Below, one piece after another: positions 1-9,059 of a stretch of 64,000 nt of DNA. The position numbers and the translations under genes were made by a program. Positions within the stretch are counted from its first letter, which is position 1; every line of letters begins with the position of its first letter. The DNA comes from Microbacterium croceum (GTDB lineage Bacteria > Actinomycetota > Actinomycetes > Actinomycetales > Microbacteriaceae), in assembly GCF_023091245.1 (NCBI RefSeq), contig NZ_JAHWXN010000001.1:992001-1056000 (forward strand), written 5' to 3'. The notes below the pieces were generated by a model. It searched no databases. It saw only the letters and a list, made by a program, of their open reading frames with translations, and was not told where the DNA came from.

Positions 1-153
1 GGCCCTCATCCCTCCTGCATCCGGCGGATCATCCTGCACGTCGCGGGAGAGTCGCGCCGGAAGAGCGCCCGTCGTCTCGTCGCTGCGCGCCGTGCTCGGG
101 AGCCGCGGGTCTCCGCACCGCCTGCGCCGAGCCGCGAAGCGAGAAGAAGGGCG

Positions 154-1032
154 TCAGACCCCGAGGCGGGCGAGCAGCTCGCGGTAGCGGTCGGCCGTGC
201 GGCCCACGATGTCGTCGGGGAGCAGCGGGGGCTCGCCCTGCTTGTCCCAGTTCGCGGCGAGCCAGTCGCGCACGATCTGCTTGTCGAAGCTCGCCATCCG
301 CTCGTTCGGAGTGGTGCCGGTCTTCCAGGCCGCGGCGTCCCAGTAGCGCGAGGAGTCGCTCGTGAGCACCTCGTCGGCCAGGCGCAGCACGCCGTCGGCA
401 TCCGTCCCGAACTCGAACTTGGTGTCGGCGAGGATCAGGCCCTTCTCCTCGGCGATCGCGGCGGCGCGGGAGTAGATCGACAGCGCGGCGTCGCGCAGCT
501 CGTTCGCCCGCTCGGCGCCGACCAGATCCACGGTCTGCGCGAACGTGATGTTCTCGTCGTGCTCCCCCATCGGCGCCTTGTAGGCGGGGGTGAAGAGGGG
601 CTCGGGAAGGCGGTCGCCGTTCTGCAGGCCGGCGGGGAGGGGAATGCCGCAGACGGTGCCGCTCTCGGTGTACTCGGCCCAACCGGACCCGGTGATGTAT
701 CCACGCACGACGCACTCGATCGGCAGCATCTCGAGCGACTGCGCGAGCATGGCGCGGTCGGCGACGGATGCCGGGATGTCTCCTTCGGCGAGGTGGTTGG
801 GCACGTCGTCCAGCTGCGCGAACCACCAGCGGCTCAGTCCGGTGAGCAGGGCGCCCTTCTCGGGGATGCCGGGGGAGAGCACGAAGTCGAACGCGCTGAC
901 GCGGTCGCTCGCCACGACGAGGATGCGGGTGTCGGACGGATCCTCCGAGGCGTACAGGTCGCGGACCTTGCCCGAGTAGATGTGCCGCCAGCCGGGGATG
1001 CTCTGTGCCGTGCCTTCTGAAGGTGTGCTCAC
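154..1032 (-). CDS. purC: Phosphoribosylaminoimidazole-succinocarboxamide synthase (SAICAR synthetase)
   Basis: Joins aspartate to CAIR with ATP in de novo purine synthesis; cytosolic. The 292-residue protein has YSGKVRDLY near its N-terminus (ATP-binding region), ASDRVSAFDF, LADTKFEFG and DEVLTSDSSRYW, the family's nucleotide and substrate motifs. The reading frame is open for 69 more codons upstream, but the homologous part begins at the GTG at 1032 (VSTPSEGT), so I take that as the start. purD lies 4.8 kb away on the same strand and purM-purF about 35 kb away, so the pathway genes are dispersed. Function is secure; the start is likely. Confidence 0.95.
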   Translation of the reverse strand: MSTPSEGTAQSIPGWRHIYSGKVRDLYASEDPSDTRILVVASDRVSAFDFVLSPGIPEKGALLTGLSRWWFAQLDDVPNHLAEGDIPASVADRAMLAQSLEMLPIECVVRGYITGSGWAEYTESGTVCGIPLPAGLQNGDRLPEPLFTPAYKAPMGEHDENITFAQTVDLVGAERANELRDAALSIYSRAAAIAEEKGLILADTKFEFGTDADGVLRLADEVLTSDSSRYWDAAAWKTGTTPNERMASFDKQIVRDWLAANWDKQGEPPLLPDDIVGRTADRYRELLARLGV

Positions 1033-1108
1033 CCGCCCATTATCCCGGTGATCCGCCCCGCTCCGTGGCCCTGTGTCGGCGTCGGGCGCAGAGGCGCGCC
1101 CTGAGCTG

Positions 1109-1150
1109 TTGACCTCTGCGATCGGATGGGCGTATAGTCCACGTGGACTA
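1109..1150 (+). promoter_or_regulatory. padR promoter with perfect 16-bp palindromic operator
   Basis: A -35 TTGACC (1109-1114) and a -10 TATAGT (1133-1138) are 18 bp apart, just upstream of the padR start. A perfect 16-bp palindrome, TAGTCCACGTGGACTA (1135-1150), overlaps the -10 box. PadR regulators commonly bind such dyads at their own promoters, so this is the likely autoregulatory operator of the padR-exporter operon (inference). Confidence 0.75.
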
Positions 1151-1168
1151 ATTGGGATGGAGTAGGTG

Positions 1169-1792
1169 ATGAAAGACCCGGTGGACACGTTGACCCCCAT
1201 GGGTGTGATGGTGCTCGCACTGCTGCGCGAGAGCGACATGCACCCCTACGAGATGGTGCGTCTGCTGCGCGCGCGCCACGACGACCGGCTCCTCACGATC
1301 ACCAACGGCACGCTCTATCACACGGTCTCGCGCCTGCAGAAGGCCGGGCTGCTCGACGAGGTGGGCATCGACCGCGACGGCAACCGTCCGGAGCGCACGA
1401 CGTACACATTGACGGATGCCGGGCGCTGCGCCGTGATCGCCTGGGTGCAGCGTGAACTGCCCAGGATCGATCGCCCCACCGACTTCCGGATCGCGCTTGC
1501 CGAAGCGCACAACCTCGAACGCGACGAGGTGATCGCGCTGCTCGGCGAACGTCGGGTCGCTCTCGCCGACGATCATGCGGTGCACCGCGACGGCCTCGCC
1601 AGAGCGAGGTCCAAGGGCGTCCCTGCCCAGGTGCTCGTCGAGATCGAGCGCCAAGAGGTGCTCCTCGAGGCCGAGCTGCGCTGGCTCGACTCCCTTCTCT
1701 CCCGCCTCGACACCGACAGCATCCCCTGGGGCCCGTCGGCGTTCACCGACTCAGACCGCTATCTCGCTCAGCGAAAGGTTGCACAGCAATGA
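1169..1792 (+). CDS. PadR-family transcriptional regulator
   Basis: A 207-residue PadR protein: N-terminal winged helix (about residues 8-90, with LALLRESDMHPYEMVRLLRAR and TNGTLYHTVSRLQKAGLL) followed by a helical C-terminal dimerisation region like the Vir_act_alpha_C type. PadR proteins usually repress an adjacent exporter and are released by its substrate. The gene overlaps the downstream MFS gene by ATGA (1789-1792), which implies translational coupling. A GTG at 1166 is an alternative start; the ATG at 1169 sits better behind GGAG at 1159-1162. The palindrome at 1135-1150 is its probable operator. Confidence 0.9.
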   Translation: MKDPVDTLTPMGVMVLALLRESDMHPYEMVRLLRARHDDRLLTITNGTLYHTVSRLQKAGLLDEVGIDRDGNRPERTTYTLTDAGRCAVIAWVQRELPRIDRPTDFRIALAEAHNLERDEVIALLGERRVALADDHAVHRDGLARARSKGVPAQVLVEIERQEVLLEAELRWLDSLLSRLDTDSIPWGPSAFTDSDRYLAQRKVAQQ

Positions 1793-3348
1793 CCGATCCA
1801 CGCCAGAAGGCCGGCACCGACACCGGCCCGTTCGCCGCAGGGCACGCGCCCCAGAGTCCGTGGCCCGCCCTGTGGGCGCTCGTCATCGGCTTCTTCATGA
1901 TCCTCGTCGACACCACGATCGTCTCGGTGGCGAACCCGGCGATCAAGGCCGCGCTCGACCCGAACACCAACAACCTCGACAACGTGGTGTGGGTCACCAG
2001 CGCCTACCTGCTGACCTACGCCGTGCCGCTGCTGATCACCGGGCGCCTCGGTGATCGCTTCGGCCCGAAGAACATCTATCTGATCGGTCTCGCGATCTTC
2101 ACCGCTGCTTCGCTCTGGTGCGGTCTGTCGAGCTCGCTGGAGGGGCTGATCGCCGCCCGCGCGGTGCAGGGGCTCGGCGCCGCGTTCATGACGCCGCAGA
2201 CCATGGCCGTCATCACCCGCACCTTCCCGCCCGAGCGCCGCGGTGCGGCCATGGGCCTGTGGGGCGCCACGGCCGGTGTCGCGACGCTGGTCGGGCCGCT
2301 GCTCGGCGGGGTGCTGGTCGATGGCCTCGGTTGGCAGTGGATCTTCTTCGTCAACGTGCCCGTCGGCGTGATCGCCTTCGTCGCTGCCTGGATCCTGGTG
2401 CCCAAGCTCACGACGCACCCGCACCGGTTCGACATCCTCGGCGTCGCCCTCAGCGCCATCGCGATCTTCCTGGTGGTGTTCGGCCTGCAGGAGGGTGAGA
2501 AGTACGACTGGGGCGTCATCTGGGGACCCATCTCGGTCTGGGGCCTGATCATCGTCGGCGTCGTCGTGCTCGCGCTGTTCGTCCTGCAGCAGTGGAAGAC
2601 CAAGAACGAAGCCCTCGTGCCCCTCGACCTCTTCCGCGACCGCAACTTCTCCGGCGCGAACATCGCGATCGCTGCGGTCGGGTTCGCGGTGACGAGCATG
2701 TCCTTGCCCCTGATGTTCTTCCTGCAGATCGCTCGGGGGCTCACCCCGACCGAGGCCGCGCTGCTGATGATCCCGATGGCGGTGTTCTCGGGTGTGCTCG
2801 CCCCGCTCGCGGGCAAGATCCTCGACCGCACCGACCCGCGCCTGATCCTCATCCCCGGCCTGCTCGCCTTCACCGCGGCGCTGATCTGGTACTCGGCGCT
2901 GGTGAACATGGACACCGAGATCTGGATGTTCCTGTTCCCGTCCGCGCTCCTCGGGATCGGCAGCGCCGGCATGTGGGGGCCGCTGGCGACCACCGCCACC
3001 CGGATGCTCCCGATGCGTCAGGCCGGTGCCGGTGCGGGCATCTACAACACCACGCGCACGATCGGCTCGGTCGTCGGTTCCGCGGCGATCGCGACCTTCA
3101 TGCAGGCGCGACTCGAGGCGAACCTCCCGGGGATGGGGGATTCCGCCGGCTCCATCAGCTCCGGAGGGACCCTGCCGGCTCCCGTTGCAGAGGGCTTCGC
3201 GGCGGCGATGTCGCAGGCCATCCTGCTGCCGGCCGGCGTCATCGTGATCGGACTGATCGCGGCGCTGTTCCTGCGCGGCGCCCCGCAGAAGCGCCCCACC
3301 GCGGCCGACGTCCCGGCGCCGGCATCCGCACCCGCTCCCGCCGAGTGA
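1789..3348 (+). CDS. MFS multidrug exporter, DHA2 (14-TM, EmrB/QacA) family
   Basis: A 519-residue inner-membrane proton antiporter expected to export drugs or toxic organics. Visible hallmarks are MILVDTTIVSVANPAI in TM1 (motif D1), the loop 2-3 motif GRLGDRFGPKN, and the antiporter motif C GLWGATAGVATLVGPLLGG in TM5. Its length and hydrophobic segments fit 14 membrane spans. The C-terminal tail is Pro/Ala rich. It is co-transcribed with the PadR regulator through a 4-base overlap, a standard regulator-pump pair. The substrate cannot be read from the sequence. Confidence 0.92.
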   Translation: MTDPRQKAGTDTGPFAAGHAPQSPWPALWALVIGFFMILVDTTIVSVANPAIKAALDPNTNNLDNVVWVTSAYLLTYAVPLLITGRLGDRFGPKNIYLIGLAIFTAASLWCGLSSSLEGLIAARAVQGLGAAFMTPQTMAVITRTFPPERRGAAMGLWGATAGVATLVGPLLGGVLVDGLGWQWIFFVNVPVGVIAFVAAWILVPKLTTHPHRFDILGVALSAIAIFLVVFGLQEGEKYDWGVIWGPISVWGLIIVGVVVLALFVLQQWKTKNEALVPLDLFRDRNFSGANIAIAAVGFAVTSMSLPLMFFLQIARGLTPTEAALLMIPMAVFSGVLAPLAGKILDRTDPRLILIPGLLAFTAALIWYSALVNMDTEIWMFLFPSALLGIGSAGMWGPLATTATRMLPMRQAGAGAGIYNTTRTIGSVVGSAAIATFMQARLEANLPGMGDSAGSISSGGTLPAPVAEGFAAAMSQAILLPAGVIVIGLIAALFLRGAPQKRPTAADVPAPASAPAPAE

Positions 3349-3359
3349 TCGCGACGGGT

Positions 3360-3421
3360 CGTTCCGGTCGCGGAGGAGCATCCGTCCGCCGCGACGAGCG
3401 TGCTTCTCCGCGACCGGAACG
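3360..3421. terminator. Long-loop inverted repeat after the exporter gene
   Basis: Perfect 16-bp arms (3360-3375 and 3406-3421, CGTTCCGGTCGCGGAG and its complement) surround a 30-nt loop just downstream of the MFS stop. There is no T-run. It probably ends or stabilises the padR-exporter transcript. Confidence 0.5.
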
Positions 3422-3514
3422 GGCCTGACCTCGCCGGGAGCATTCCCAGGCGTTTACTAAGGTTGATCCTCGGCGACTGTCCGGTCGTCCTCGCCGATCC
3501 GAGGAGCATCCGTC

Positions 3515-4993
3515 GTGATCCGAAATCCATCCCCCGCGCTCGCGCGGCTGCGCCTGCTCGGGCGCACCGCCGTCGCCACCGCGCTGACCGCCTTCGTCGC
3601 GGCCGGCGCCCTGCTCGGAGGAGCATCCGCCGCGTCTGCCGCAGACGCCCCCGACACCTACGTGATCGGCACAGACACCACGTTCGCGCCGTTCGAGTTC
3701 ACCGACAAGAACGGCGACCTGGTCGGCATCGACATGGACCTGCTCCGCGCGATCGCTGCGGACCAGGGCTTCGAGGTCGAGATCCGCCAGCTCGGCTTCG
3801 ACGCCGCCGTGCAGGCGCTGCAGGCGAACCAGGTCGACGCCGTCATGGCCGGCATGTCGATCACGGACGAGCGCAAGCAGGCCTTCGACTTCAGCGATCC
3901 GTACTTCACCAGCGGCATCCAGCTCGGTGTGCTCGCATCCAGCGACGTGCAGTCCCTGGATGACCTCGACGGCAAGGCCGTCGCCGTCAAGACCGGCACC
4001 CAGGGCCAGACCTTCGCCGAGGAGAACCAGGAGAAGTACGGCTTCCGGGTCACTCCGTACCAGGACACGACCGACATGGTCGACGCGGTCAAGGCCGGCC
4101 AGGCCGTCGGCTACTTCGAGGACTTCCCGGTGCTCGCCTACGGCATCCAGCAGGGGTCGGGCTTCCGCCTGATCGGCGAACCGGAGCTGGGCGGCGAGTA
4201 CGGCTTCGCGGTCAACAAGGGGCTGAACCCCGAACTGCTCGAGATGTTCAACGCGGGCCTCGCGAACCTCCAGGCCTCCGGCGAGTACGACACGATCGTC
4301 GACCGGTACCTGAGCGGCGGCGAGGAGAGCACGCAGCCGACCGACATCATCTCGGTCGCGGTGCAGTACTGGCCTGCGCTGATGGAGGGCCTGTGGCTCA
4401 CGATCCTCGCGACCATCGTCGCGATCGTGGCCGCGTTCATCCTCGGCATCGTGTTCGGGTTCGGACGGATCTCGAAGTTCGCCCCGTTCCGCTGGATCGC
4501 CACGGCCTACGTCTACGTGTTCCGCGGCACCCCGATCCTGGTGCAGGCGTTCTTCGTGTTCTTCGCGATCCCGCAGCTGTTCCCCGGTCTGACGTTCAAC
4601 CCGTTCGTCGCCGGTGCGATCACGCTCTCGCTCAACACAGGCGCCTACATGACCGAGATCATCCGCGGTGGTATCCAGGCCGTCGACCCCGGGCAGAACG
4701 AGGCGTCTCGTTCGCTCGGCCTCGGGCACTGGAAGACGATGCAGAAGGTCGTGCTCCCGCAGGCGTTCCGCATCATGATCCCCTCGTTCGTGAACCAGGG
4801 CATCATCACCCTCAAGGACACGTCGCTGATCAGCGTGATCGGTCTCGCCGAGCTCACGTTCGTCTCGCGCCAGATCATCGCCTCCACCTACCTGTCGGCA
4901 CAGGTGCTGACCATCGTCGCCGTGATCTACTTCGTCGTGATCACGCTGCTGACGCTGCTCGCGAACCGCCTGGAGAGGAAGTTCAACGCATGA
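3515..4993 (+). CDS. Amino-acid ABC importer: substrate-binding protein fused to permease
   Basis: A 492-residue fusion. Residues 1-43 form a signal sequence (hydrophobic stretch ending ASAASAA). Residues about 48-270 are a family 3 solute-binding domain ([31 protein letters not shown]). Residues about 285-490 are a HisM/GlnP-type permease with RGTPILVQ and the EAA loop [14 protein letters not shown]. Such proteins capture a polar amino acid, typically glutamine or a relative, outside the membrane and pass it through the same chain. The GTG start has GAGGAG eight bases upstream (3501-3506). The ATPase gene follows with an ATGA overlap. Substrate not determinable. Confidence 0.92.
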   Translation: MIRNPSPALARLRLLGRTAVATALTAFVAAGALLGGASAASAADAPDTYVIGTDTTFAPFEFTDKNGDLVGIDMDLLRAIAADQGFEVEIRQLGFDAAVQALQANQVDAVMAGMSITDERKQAFDFSDPYFTSGIQLGVLASSDVQSLDDLDGKAVAVKTGTQGQTFAEENQEKYGFRVTPYQDTTDMVDAVKAGQAVGYFEDFPVLAYGIQQGSGFRLIGEPELGGEYGFAVNKGLNPELLEMFNAGLANLQASGEYDTIVDRYLSGGEESTQPTDIISVAVQYWPALMEGLWLTILATIVAIVAAFILGIVFGFGRISKFAPFRWIATAYVYVFRGTPILVQAFFVFFAIPQLFPGLTFNPFVAGAITLSLNTGAYMTEIIRGGIQAVDPGQNEASRSLGLGHWKTMQKVVLPQAFRIMIPSFVNQGIITLKDTSLISVIGLAELTFVSRQIIASTYLSAQVLTIVAVIYFVVITLLTLLANRLERKFNA

Positions 4994-5718
4994 GCAAGAT
5001 CGAAGTCCGGGACCTGCACAAGTCCTTCGGAGACAACAAGGTGCTCAAGGGCATCGACCTCACGGTGGAGGACGGCGAGGTCATCGCGGTCATCGGTCCG
5101 TCCGGTTCGGGCAAGTCGACCCTGCTGCGCTGCCTCAACAAGCTCGAGGAACCCACGTCGGGACACGTCGTGATCGACGGGGTCGACCTGACGGACAAGA
5201 GCGTGAAGCTCGATGAGGTGCGTCAGCGCATCGGCATGGTGTTCCAGCACTTCAACCTGTTCCCGCACATGACCGTGCTCGAGAACATCACGCTCGCGCC
5301 GATCGAGCTGGGCAAGCTCTCGAAGGCGGATGCTCGCGCCCGCGCGACCGCTCTGCTCGAGCGCGTCGGTCTCGCGGAGAAGGCGGATGCCAAGCCGGCA
5401 TCCCTCTCCGGTGGTCAGAAGCAGCGTGTCGCGATCGCCCGGGCGCTCGCGATGGACCCCGAGATCATGCTCTTCGACGAGGCCACCAGCGCGCTCGACC
5501 CCGAGATGGTCGGCGAGGTGCTGCAGGTCATCCGCGACCTGGCATCCGGCGGCATGACGATGGTGCTGGTCACGCACGAGATGGGCTTCGCCCGCGAGGT
5601 CTCGGGCCGCACCGTCTTCATGGACGGCGGTGTCGTGGTCGAAGAGGCCCCGCCCGCTGAGCTGTTCGGCGCCCCGAAGAACGAGCGTCTGAAGGACTTC
5701 CTCTCCAAGGTGCTCTGA
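4990..5718 (+). CDS. Polar amino-acid ABC transporter ATPase (GlnQ-type)
   Basis: A 242-residue ATPase that powers the fused binding protein-permease upstream. It has Walker [11 protein letters not shown]-loop FQHFNLF, signature SLSGGQKQR, Walker [14 protein letters not shown] and H-loop VTHEMGFA. The aromatic, HFNLFPHMT region after the Q-loop and the overall length match the GlnQ/HisP subfamily. The start ATG overlaps the stop of the previous gene by four bases. A strong bidirectional hairpin lies 51 bp downstream. Confidence 0.95.
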   Translation: MSKIEVRDLHKSFGDNKVLKGIDLTVEDGEVIAVIGPSGSGKSTLLRCLNKLEEPTSGHVVIDGVDLTDKSVKLDEVRQRIGMVFQHFNLFPHMTVLENITLAPIELGKLSKADARARATALLERVGLAEKADAKPASLSGGQKQRVAIARALAMDPEIMLFDEATSALDPEMVGEVLQVIRDLASGGMTMVLVTHEMGFAREVSGRTVFMDGGVVVEEAPPAELFGAPKNERLKDFLSKVL

Positions 5719-5768
5719 GCGCTCGCGCCCCGGCGGGCGCTCCGGCGCCCCGGCGCGCCCGGCCTGTC

Positions 5769-5825
5769 GAGACCCATCGCCCTCGTCGAAACCCACCGGT
5801 TTCGACGCTGAGGGCGGTGGGTCTC
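5769..5825. terminator. Bidirectional terminator, two-tier hairpin
   Basis: Outer arms 5769-5784 and 5810-5825 pair over 16 bp with one G-T mismatch. Inner arms GTCGAAACC (5785-5793) and GGTTTCGAC (5798-5806) close on a CACC loop. It sits between convergent glnQ-like and purD genes, so it likely ends both transcripts. The inner sequence resembles the short REP-like motif found in purF (37355). Confidence 0.75.
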
Positions 5826-5871
5826 GGTCGTTGTGATGGGTCTCGGCGCGGCGGAGCGCCGGGCCGCGGGA

Positions 5872-7149
5872 CTACTCCGCGACGCGGGCGGCGATGTCGG
5901 TGCGGTAGTGCGAGCCGTCGAGTCCGATCAACGCGATCGCCTCGTAGGCACGGGCGCGGGCCGTGTGGAAGTCGGATGCCACCGCGACCACGTTCAGCAC
6001 GCGTCCACCGGTCGCGATGAGCGATCCGCCGGGGGCGTCAGGCGACGCGGTCGCGGCATGCACGAGGCGCACGCCCTCCACGGCTCCGGCCGCGGCGAGG
6101 CCCTCGATCGGACGACCGGTCTGCGGCGCCTCCGGGTAGCCCTCGCTCGCCAGCACGACCGTGATCGCGACGTCGTCGCTGAACTCCGGTTCCGGCTGGT
6201 CCTCGAGCGTACCGGATGCGGCGGCGAACAGCAGCTCCGACAGCGGGGTGACCAGACGAGGCAGCACGATCTGCGTCTCCGGGTCGCCGAAGCGTGCGTT
6301 GAACTCGATCACCCGCACGCCGGCGGGCGTCAGGATGAGCCCGGCATACAGCAGTCCGATGAACGGGGTGCCCTCGGCGTCGAGCTGGCGGATGACGGGA
6401 AGCGCGACATCGCGGGTCACCTCGGCCACGAACTCCTGCTCGCTGCCGAACTGCTCGGCGAGCCAGGGCAGCGGCGAGTAGGCCCCCATGCCGCCCGTGT
6501 TGGGGCCGGCGTCGCCATCGAGTGCGCGCTTGAAGTCCTGCGCCGGGCTCAGCGCGCGCACGGTGTCGCCGTCGCTGAGGAAGAACAGCGAGACCTCGGG
6601 GCCCGAGAGGAACTCCTCGATCAGCACCGGGCCCGCTGGCAGGTAGTGCTCGGCGTGGGCGAGCGCCTCGGCGCGCTCGGAGGTCACGATGACACCCTTG
6701 CCCGCGGCCAGGCCGTCGGCCTTCACGACATAGGGCGCGCCGAGGTCATCGAACGCGGACTCGACGTCGGCGACGGTCGCGGCCCGGACCGCGCGTCCGG
6801 TGGGCACTCCGGCCGCGTCCATGATCCGCTTCGCGAACGACTTCGAGCCCTCGAGCTGCGCCGCCGCCTTGCCGGGGCCGAAGACCGGGATGCCATGGGC
6901 CCTCAGCGCGTCCGCGACGCCGGCGACCAGCGGAGCCTCGGGGCCGATCACGACGAGGTCGATCGCGTGGGTGTTCGCGAACGCGGTCACCGCACCGCCG
7001 TCGAGGGGGTCGAGCGTGACGGGTGTCGCATCCTGCGCCATGCCGGCGTTGCCGGGAGCGACGAAGATCTCGTGCTCCGTCTGCTCTGCCCGCAGGGAGA
7101 GGATGATCGCGTGCTCACGGGCACCGGAACCGAGGACGAGAATCTTCAC
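5872..7149 (-). CDS. purD: Phosphoribosylamine-glycine ligase (GAR synthetase)
   Basis: Forms GAR from phosphoribosylamine, glycine and ATP, the second step of purine synthesis. The 425-residue length is normal for monofunctional PurD. The N-terminal fold starts MKILVLGSGAREHAI; ATP-grasp motifs include YVVKADGLAAGKGV, GPNTGGMGAYSP and the signature RFGDPETQ. The start is GTG at 7147-7149. It stands alone on its strand and is separated from purC by the exporter and importer genes. Confidence 0.96.
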   Translation of the reverse strand: MKILVLGSGAREHAIILSLRAEQTEHEIFVAPGNAGMAQDATPVTLDPLDGGAVTAFANTHAIDLVVIGPEAPLVAGVADALRAHGIPVFGPGKAAAQLEGSKSFAKRIMDAAGVPTGRAVRAATVADVESAFDDLGAPYVVKADGLAAGKGVIVTSERAEALAHAEHYLPAGPVLIEEFLSGPEVSLFFLSDGDTVRALSPAQDFKRALDGDAGPNTGGMGAYSPLPWLAEQFGSEQEFVAEVTRDVALPVIRQLDAEGTPFIGLLYAGLILTPAGVRVIEFNARFGDPETQIVLPRLVTPLSELLFAAASGTLEDQPEPEFSDDVAITVVLASEGYPEAPQTGRPIEGLAAAGAVEGVRLVHAATASPDAPGGSLIATGGRVLNVVAVASDFHTARARAYEAIALIGLDGSHYRTDIAARVAE

Positions 7150-7185
7150 AGGTCCAGACTACCGACGCTCGTGCGCGGGGTTTCG

Positions 7186-7271
7186 GTTCGTAACTCCTCA
7201 AGAAAGCGTGCCTGCGGGCCGTCTGGGCCGGATCCGGACGCAGAGCCTGCCGAATCTGAGGAGTTGTGAAC
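7186..7271. repeat. 86-bp palindromic intergenic repeat, copy A
   Basis: Ends GTTCGTAACTCCTCA (7186-7200) and TGAGGAGTTGTGAAC (7257-7271) are near-perfect inverted repeats. Same family and same 86-bp length as the copy at 52712-52797. Centre is GC rich. It lies between the divergently placed ends of purD and the Nudix gene region and may be a mobile REP-like element. Confidence 0.7.
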
Positions 7272-7280
7272 GGGCGACGG

Positions 7281-7368
7281 CGTCCACAACTCAGGAAGAT
7301 CGGGTCGGATGGGGGCCTGGAGGCGCGAAATCAGGCCGATGCCCACCGGTCCTCCTGAGTTACGGACG
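7281..7368. repeat. 88-bp palindromic intergenic repeat, copy B
   Basis: Ends CGTCCACAACTCAGGAAG (from 7281) and CCTCCTGAGTTACGGACG (to 7368) form an imperfect inverted repeat with the same ACAACTC...GAGTT core as copy A, which lies only nine bases away. It is also downstream of the convergent-side Nudix gene and could act as its terminator. Confidence 0.6.
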
Positions 7369-7445
7369 CCGCTGCGCCCAGACCGGGTGGAGCGCAGACC
7401 GCCGCTCCGCGCAGACCGGGTGTCGACCGGAGGCCGGCAGTCGGT

Positions 7446-8117
7446 TCAGACCGGCCGCTCGTCCTCGACGTTCCACGGCACCGTCCAGCCGGCGGCGTCG
7501 AACAGGCCGCTGAGCACCATGGCGGTGAAGCCCCACACGATCGTGCCGTCGACGTCGAACGCCGGCGCGCGGAAGGTCAGGTCGCCGTAGCGCCGTACCG
7601 AGGTGTAGCGGGTAGCGGGGTCGAGCAGTTGCGCGACCGGCACGCGGAAGACCTCCACGGTCTCGGCATGGTCCACCGCGGCGACGCGGGACGGCGTCTG
7701 CCACCAGCCGAGCACCGGGGTGACGCGGTGGTTGCTCGCGGCGAGCGGGATCTCGGGCAGAGTAGCCAGGACCTCGACGCCGGAGGGATCGAGTCCGGTC
7801 TCCTCCTGGGCCTCGCGGAGCGCGGTGGCCACGGCATCGGAATCGTCGGGCTCCGCGCGACCACCGGGGAACGAGACCTGACCGGGGTGCGACGAGAGGG
7901 TCTCCGCGCGTCGCTGCAGCAGCACGTCGAGGTCGCGGGCCACAGCGGCGTCTGCGGTCGGGGCGGGGATGCTGTCGAGCACACCGAACAGGATCAGCAC
8001 CGCGGCGTCGTGCGCCGCGTCGGGGTCGGCGAGCTGCGGGAACGGTCCGCCCCAGGAGTGTGCGGCGACGCCGGCGAGCAGTTCGGCGCGTGCGCCTTCC
8101 GGATACTGCGTGCTCAT
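7446..8117 (-). CDS. Nudix hydrolase, CoA pyrophosphatase-like
   Basis: A 223-residue Nudix protein. The Nudix box reads GGRAEPDDSDAVATALREAQ then EETG (around residues 86-110), with the REAQEETG metal-binding core intact. It is preceded by LLQRRAETLSSHPGQVSFPG, the extended segment characteristic of the NudL/YeaB CoA-diphosphatase subgroup. These enzymes cleave CoA or related diphosphates to phosphopantetheine and 3',5'-ADP. The start ATG at 8115-8117 leaves 64 bp to a divergent lipoprotein gene. Family is clear; substrate follows from subgroup motifs only. Confidence 0.88.
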   Translation of the reverse strand: MSTQYPEGARAELLAGVAAHSWGGPFPQLADPDAAHDAAVLILFGVLDSIPAPTADAAVARDLDVLLQRRAETLSSHPGQVSFPGGRAEPDDSDAVATALREAQEETGLDPSGVEVLATLPEIPLAASNHRVTPVLGWWQTPSRVAAVDHAETVEVFRVPVAQLLDPATRYTSVRRYGDLTFRAPAFDVDGTIVWGFTAMVLSGLFDAAGWTVPWNVEDERPV

Positions 8118-8181
8118 GGCATGAGCCTAGACGCCGCCCGCCCGGCTGGGCCCGCTGGCGCGTCGAGGATAGGCTCGGCGG

Positions 8182-8640
8182 ATGAGGCGATGGCAGGCTG
8201 CGGCGCTCGGTGCGCTGCTGGTGATCGGACTGAGCGGGTGCGCGGCGCCCGAGGTCGACCCGGATGCGGTGCAGGAGTGGCTGCAGCAACAGGAGGCCGT
8301 CGAGGTTCCTGGTGCGCTCGGGTCGATGAGCGGCCTGGCGTCCGAGGCCACCGATGCCATCGATGCTCACGGGATCGCGATCACCTTCGAGAAGCCGACG
8401 GCCGTCACGAAGATCGTGTTCTCCTGCGTCGGTCCGGAGAAGATGAGCGTCGATGTCACGATGAGCGCGCAGGAGTCTGAGACGGAACTGTCTCAGGGCA
8501 TCCGCACGGAGGATCTCGTCTGCGCCGATAGCCCGCATACGATCGAGCAGGTGCAGGATGCTGCGACGAAGGTCCTGATCGATGGGCTCAGCGCCGATGG
8601 TCAGGGCGCCTGGTCGGCTGTCGTGGTCGGGGAGGACTGA
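8182..8640 (+). CDS. Small lipoprotein of unknown function
   Basis: A 152-residue protein with a lipoprotein signal: MRRWQAAALGALLVIGLSGC, where Cys20 is the lipidation site. The mature part is acidic with no domain I recognise. It should be anchored on the outer face of the membrane. Three bases separate it from the SCP-like gene, so the two are probably co-transcribed, and the acetyltransferase gene follows. Confidence 0.75.
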   Translation: MRRWQAAALGALLVIGLSGCAAPEVDPDAVQEWLQQQEAVEVPGALGSMSGLASEATDAIDAHGIAITFEKPTAVTKIVFSCVGPEKMSVDVTMSAQESETELSQGIRTEDLVCADSPHTIEQVQDAATKVLIDGLSADGQGAWSAVVVGED

Positions 8641-8643
8641 CGC

Positions 8644-9012
8644 ATGGCGAAGAAGATCGACATCATCGATGGCCGTGCCGCTCTCGATGCGGTGCGCGCG
8701 GCGCAGGCCACCGACGGGAAGCCGGCGCGCACCGACCTGGCCACCGCGGTGCGGTACCTCCTGCAGCTGCTCGACGAGAAGGCTCCGGGCAACAGCGTCG
8801 AGGTGCGGGTTCCGCCGTTCGGTGCGGTGCAGGTCATCCAGGGTCCTCGGCACACGCGGGGCACTCCGCCGAACGTGGTCGAGATGGATGCTGCGACCTG
8901 GATCGCGGTGGCGACCGGGCAAGAGGCCTGGGACGACGTCGCGACCGCCGGGCGCATCCATGCATCGGGGACGCGCGCCGACCTCTCCGACGTCCTCCCG
9001 CTGCGGCCGTAG
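8644..9012 (+). CDS. SCP-2-like (sterol carrier family) small protein
   Basis: A 122-residue cytosolic protein. The segment RVPPFGAVQVIQGPRHTRGT followed by PPNVVEMD, ATWIAVATG and ASGTRADLS matches the actinobacterial SCP_3-type sterol-carrier family, which has no established role and is often found near purine genes in actinobacteria. purD is 1.5 kb away here. Start ATG follows the lipoprotein stop by three bases. Confidence 0.75.
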   Translation: MAKKIDIIDGRAALDAVRAAQATDGKPARTDLATAVRYLLQLLDEKAPGNSVEVRVPPFGAVQVIQGPRHTRGTPPNVVEMDAATWIAVATGQEAWDDVATAGRIHASGTRADLSDVLPLRP

Positions 9013-9017
9013 CGCAC

Positions 9018-9053
9018 CGCGACCGGTTCCAGAGTCGCGACCGGTTCTAGAGT
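9018..9053 (+). repeat. Two tandem 18-bp copies upstream of the acetyltransferase
   Basis: CGCGACCGGTTCCAGAGT (9018-9035) is followed directly by a copy differing at one base (9036-9053). Each holds the palindrome AACCGGTT or its core ACCGGT. It fills almost the whole 47-bp gap before the GNAT start. It may be a regulatory site or a recent duplication. Confidence 0.5.
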
Positions 9054-9059
9054 TGACGG

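Noticed and set aside
1..153. End of a further gene left of purC
   Set aside because: Frames here only continue as shadows of purC; no recognisable protein end is visible, so the stretch is left unassigned.
1033..1239. Longer N-terminus for PurC
   Set aside because: The extra 69 residues have no PurC homology and would run through the padR promoter; GTG 1032 fits the family start.
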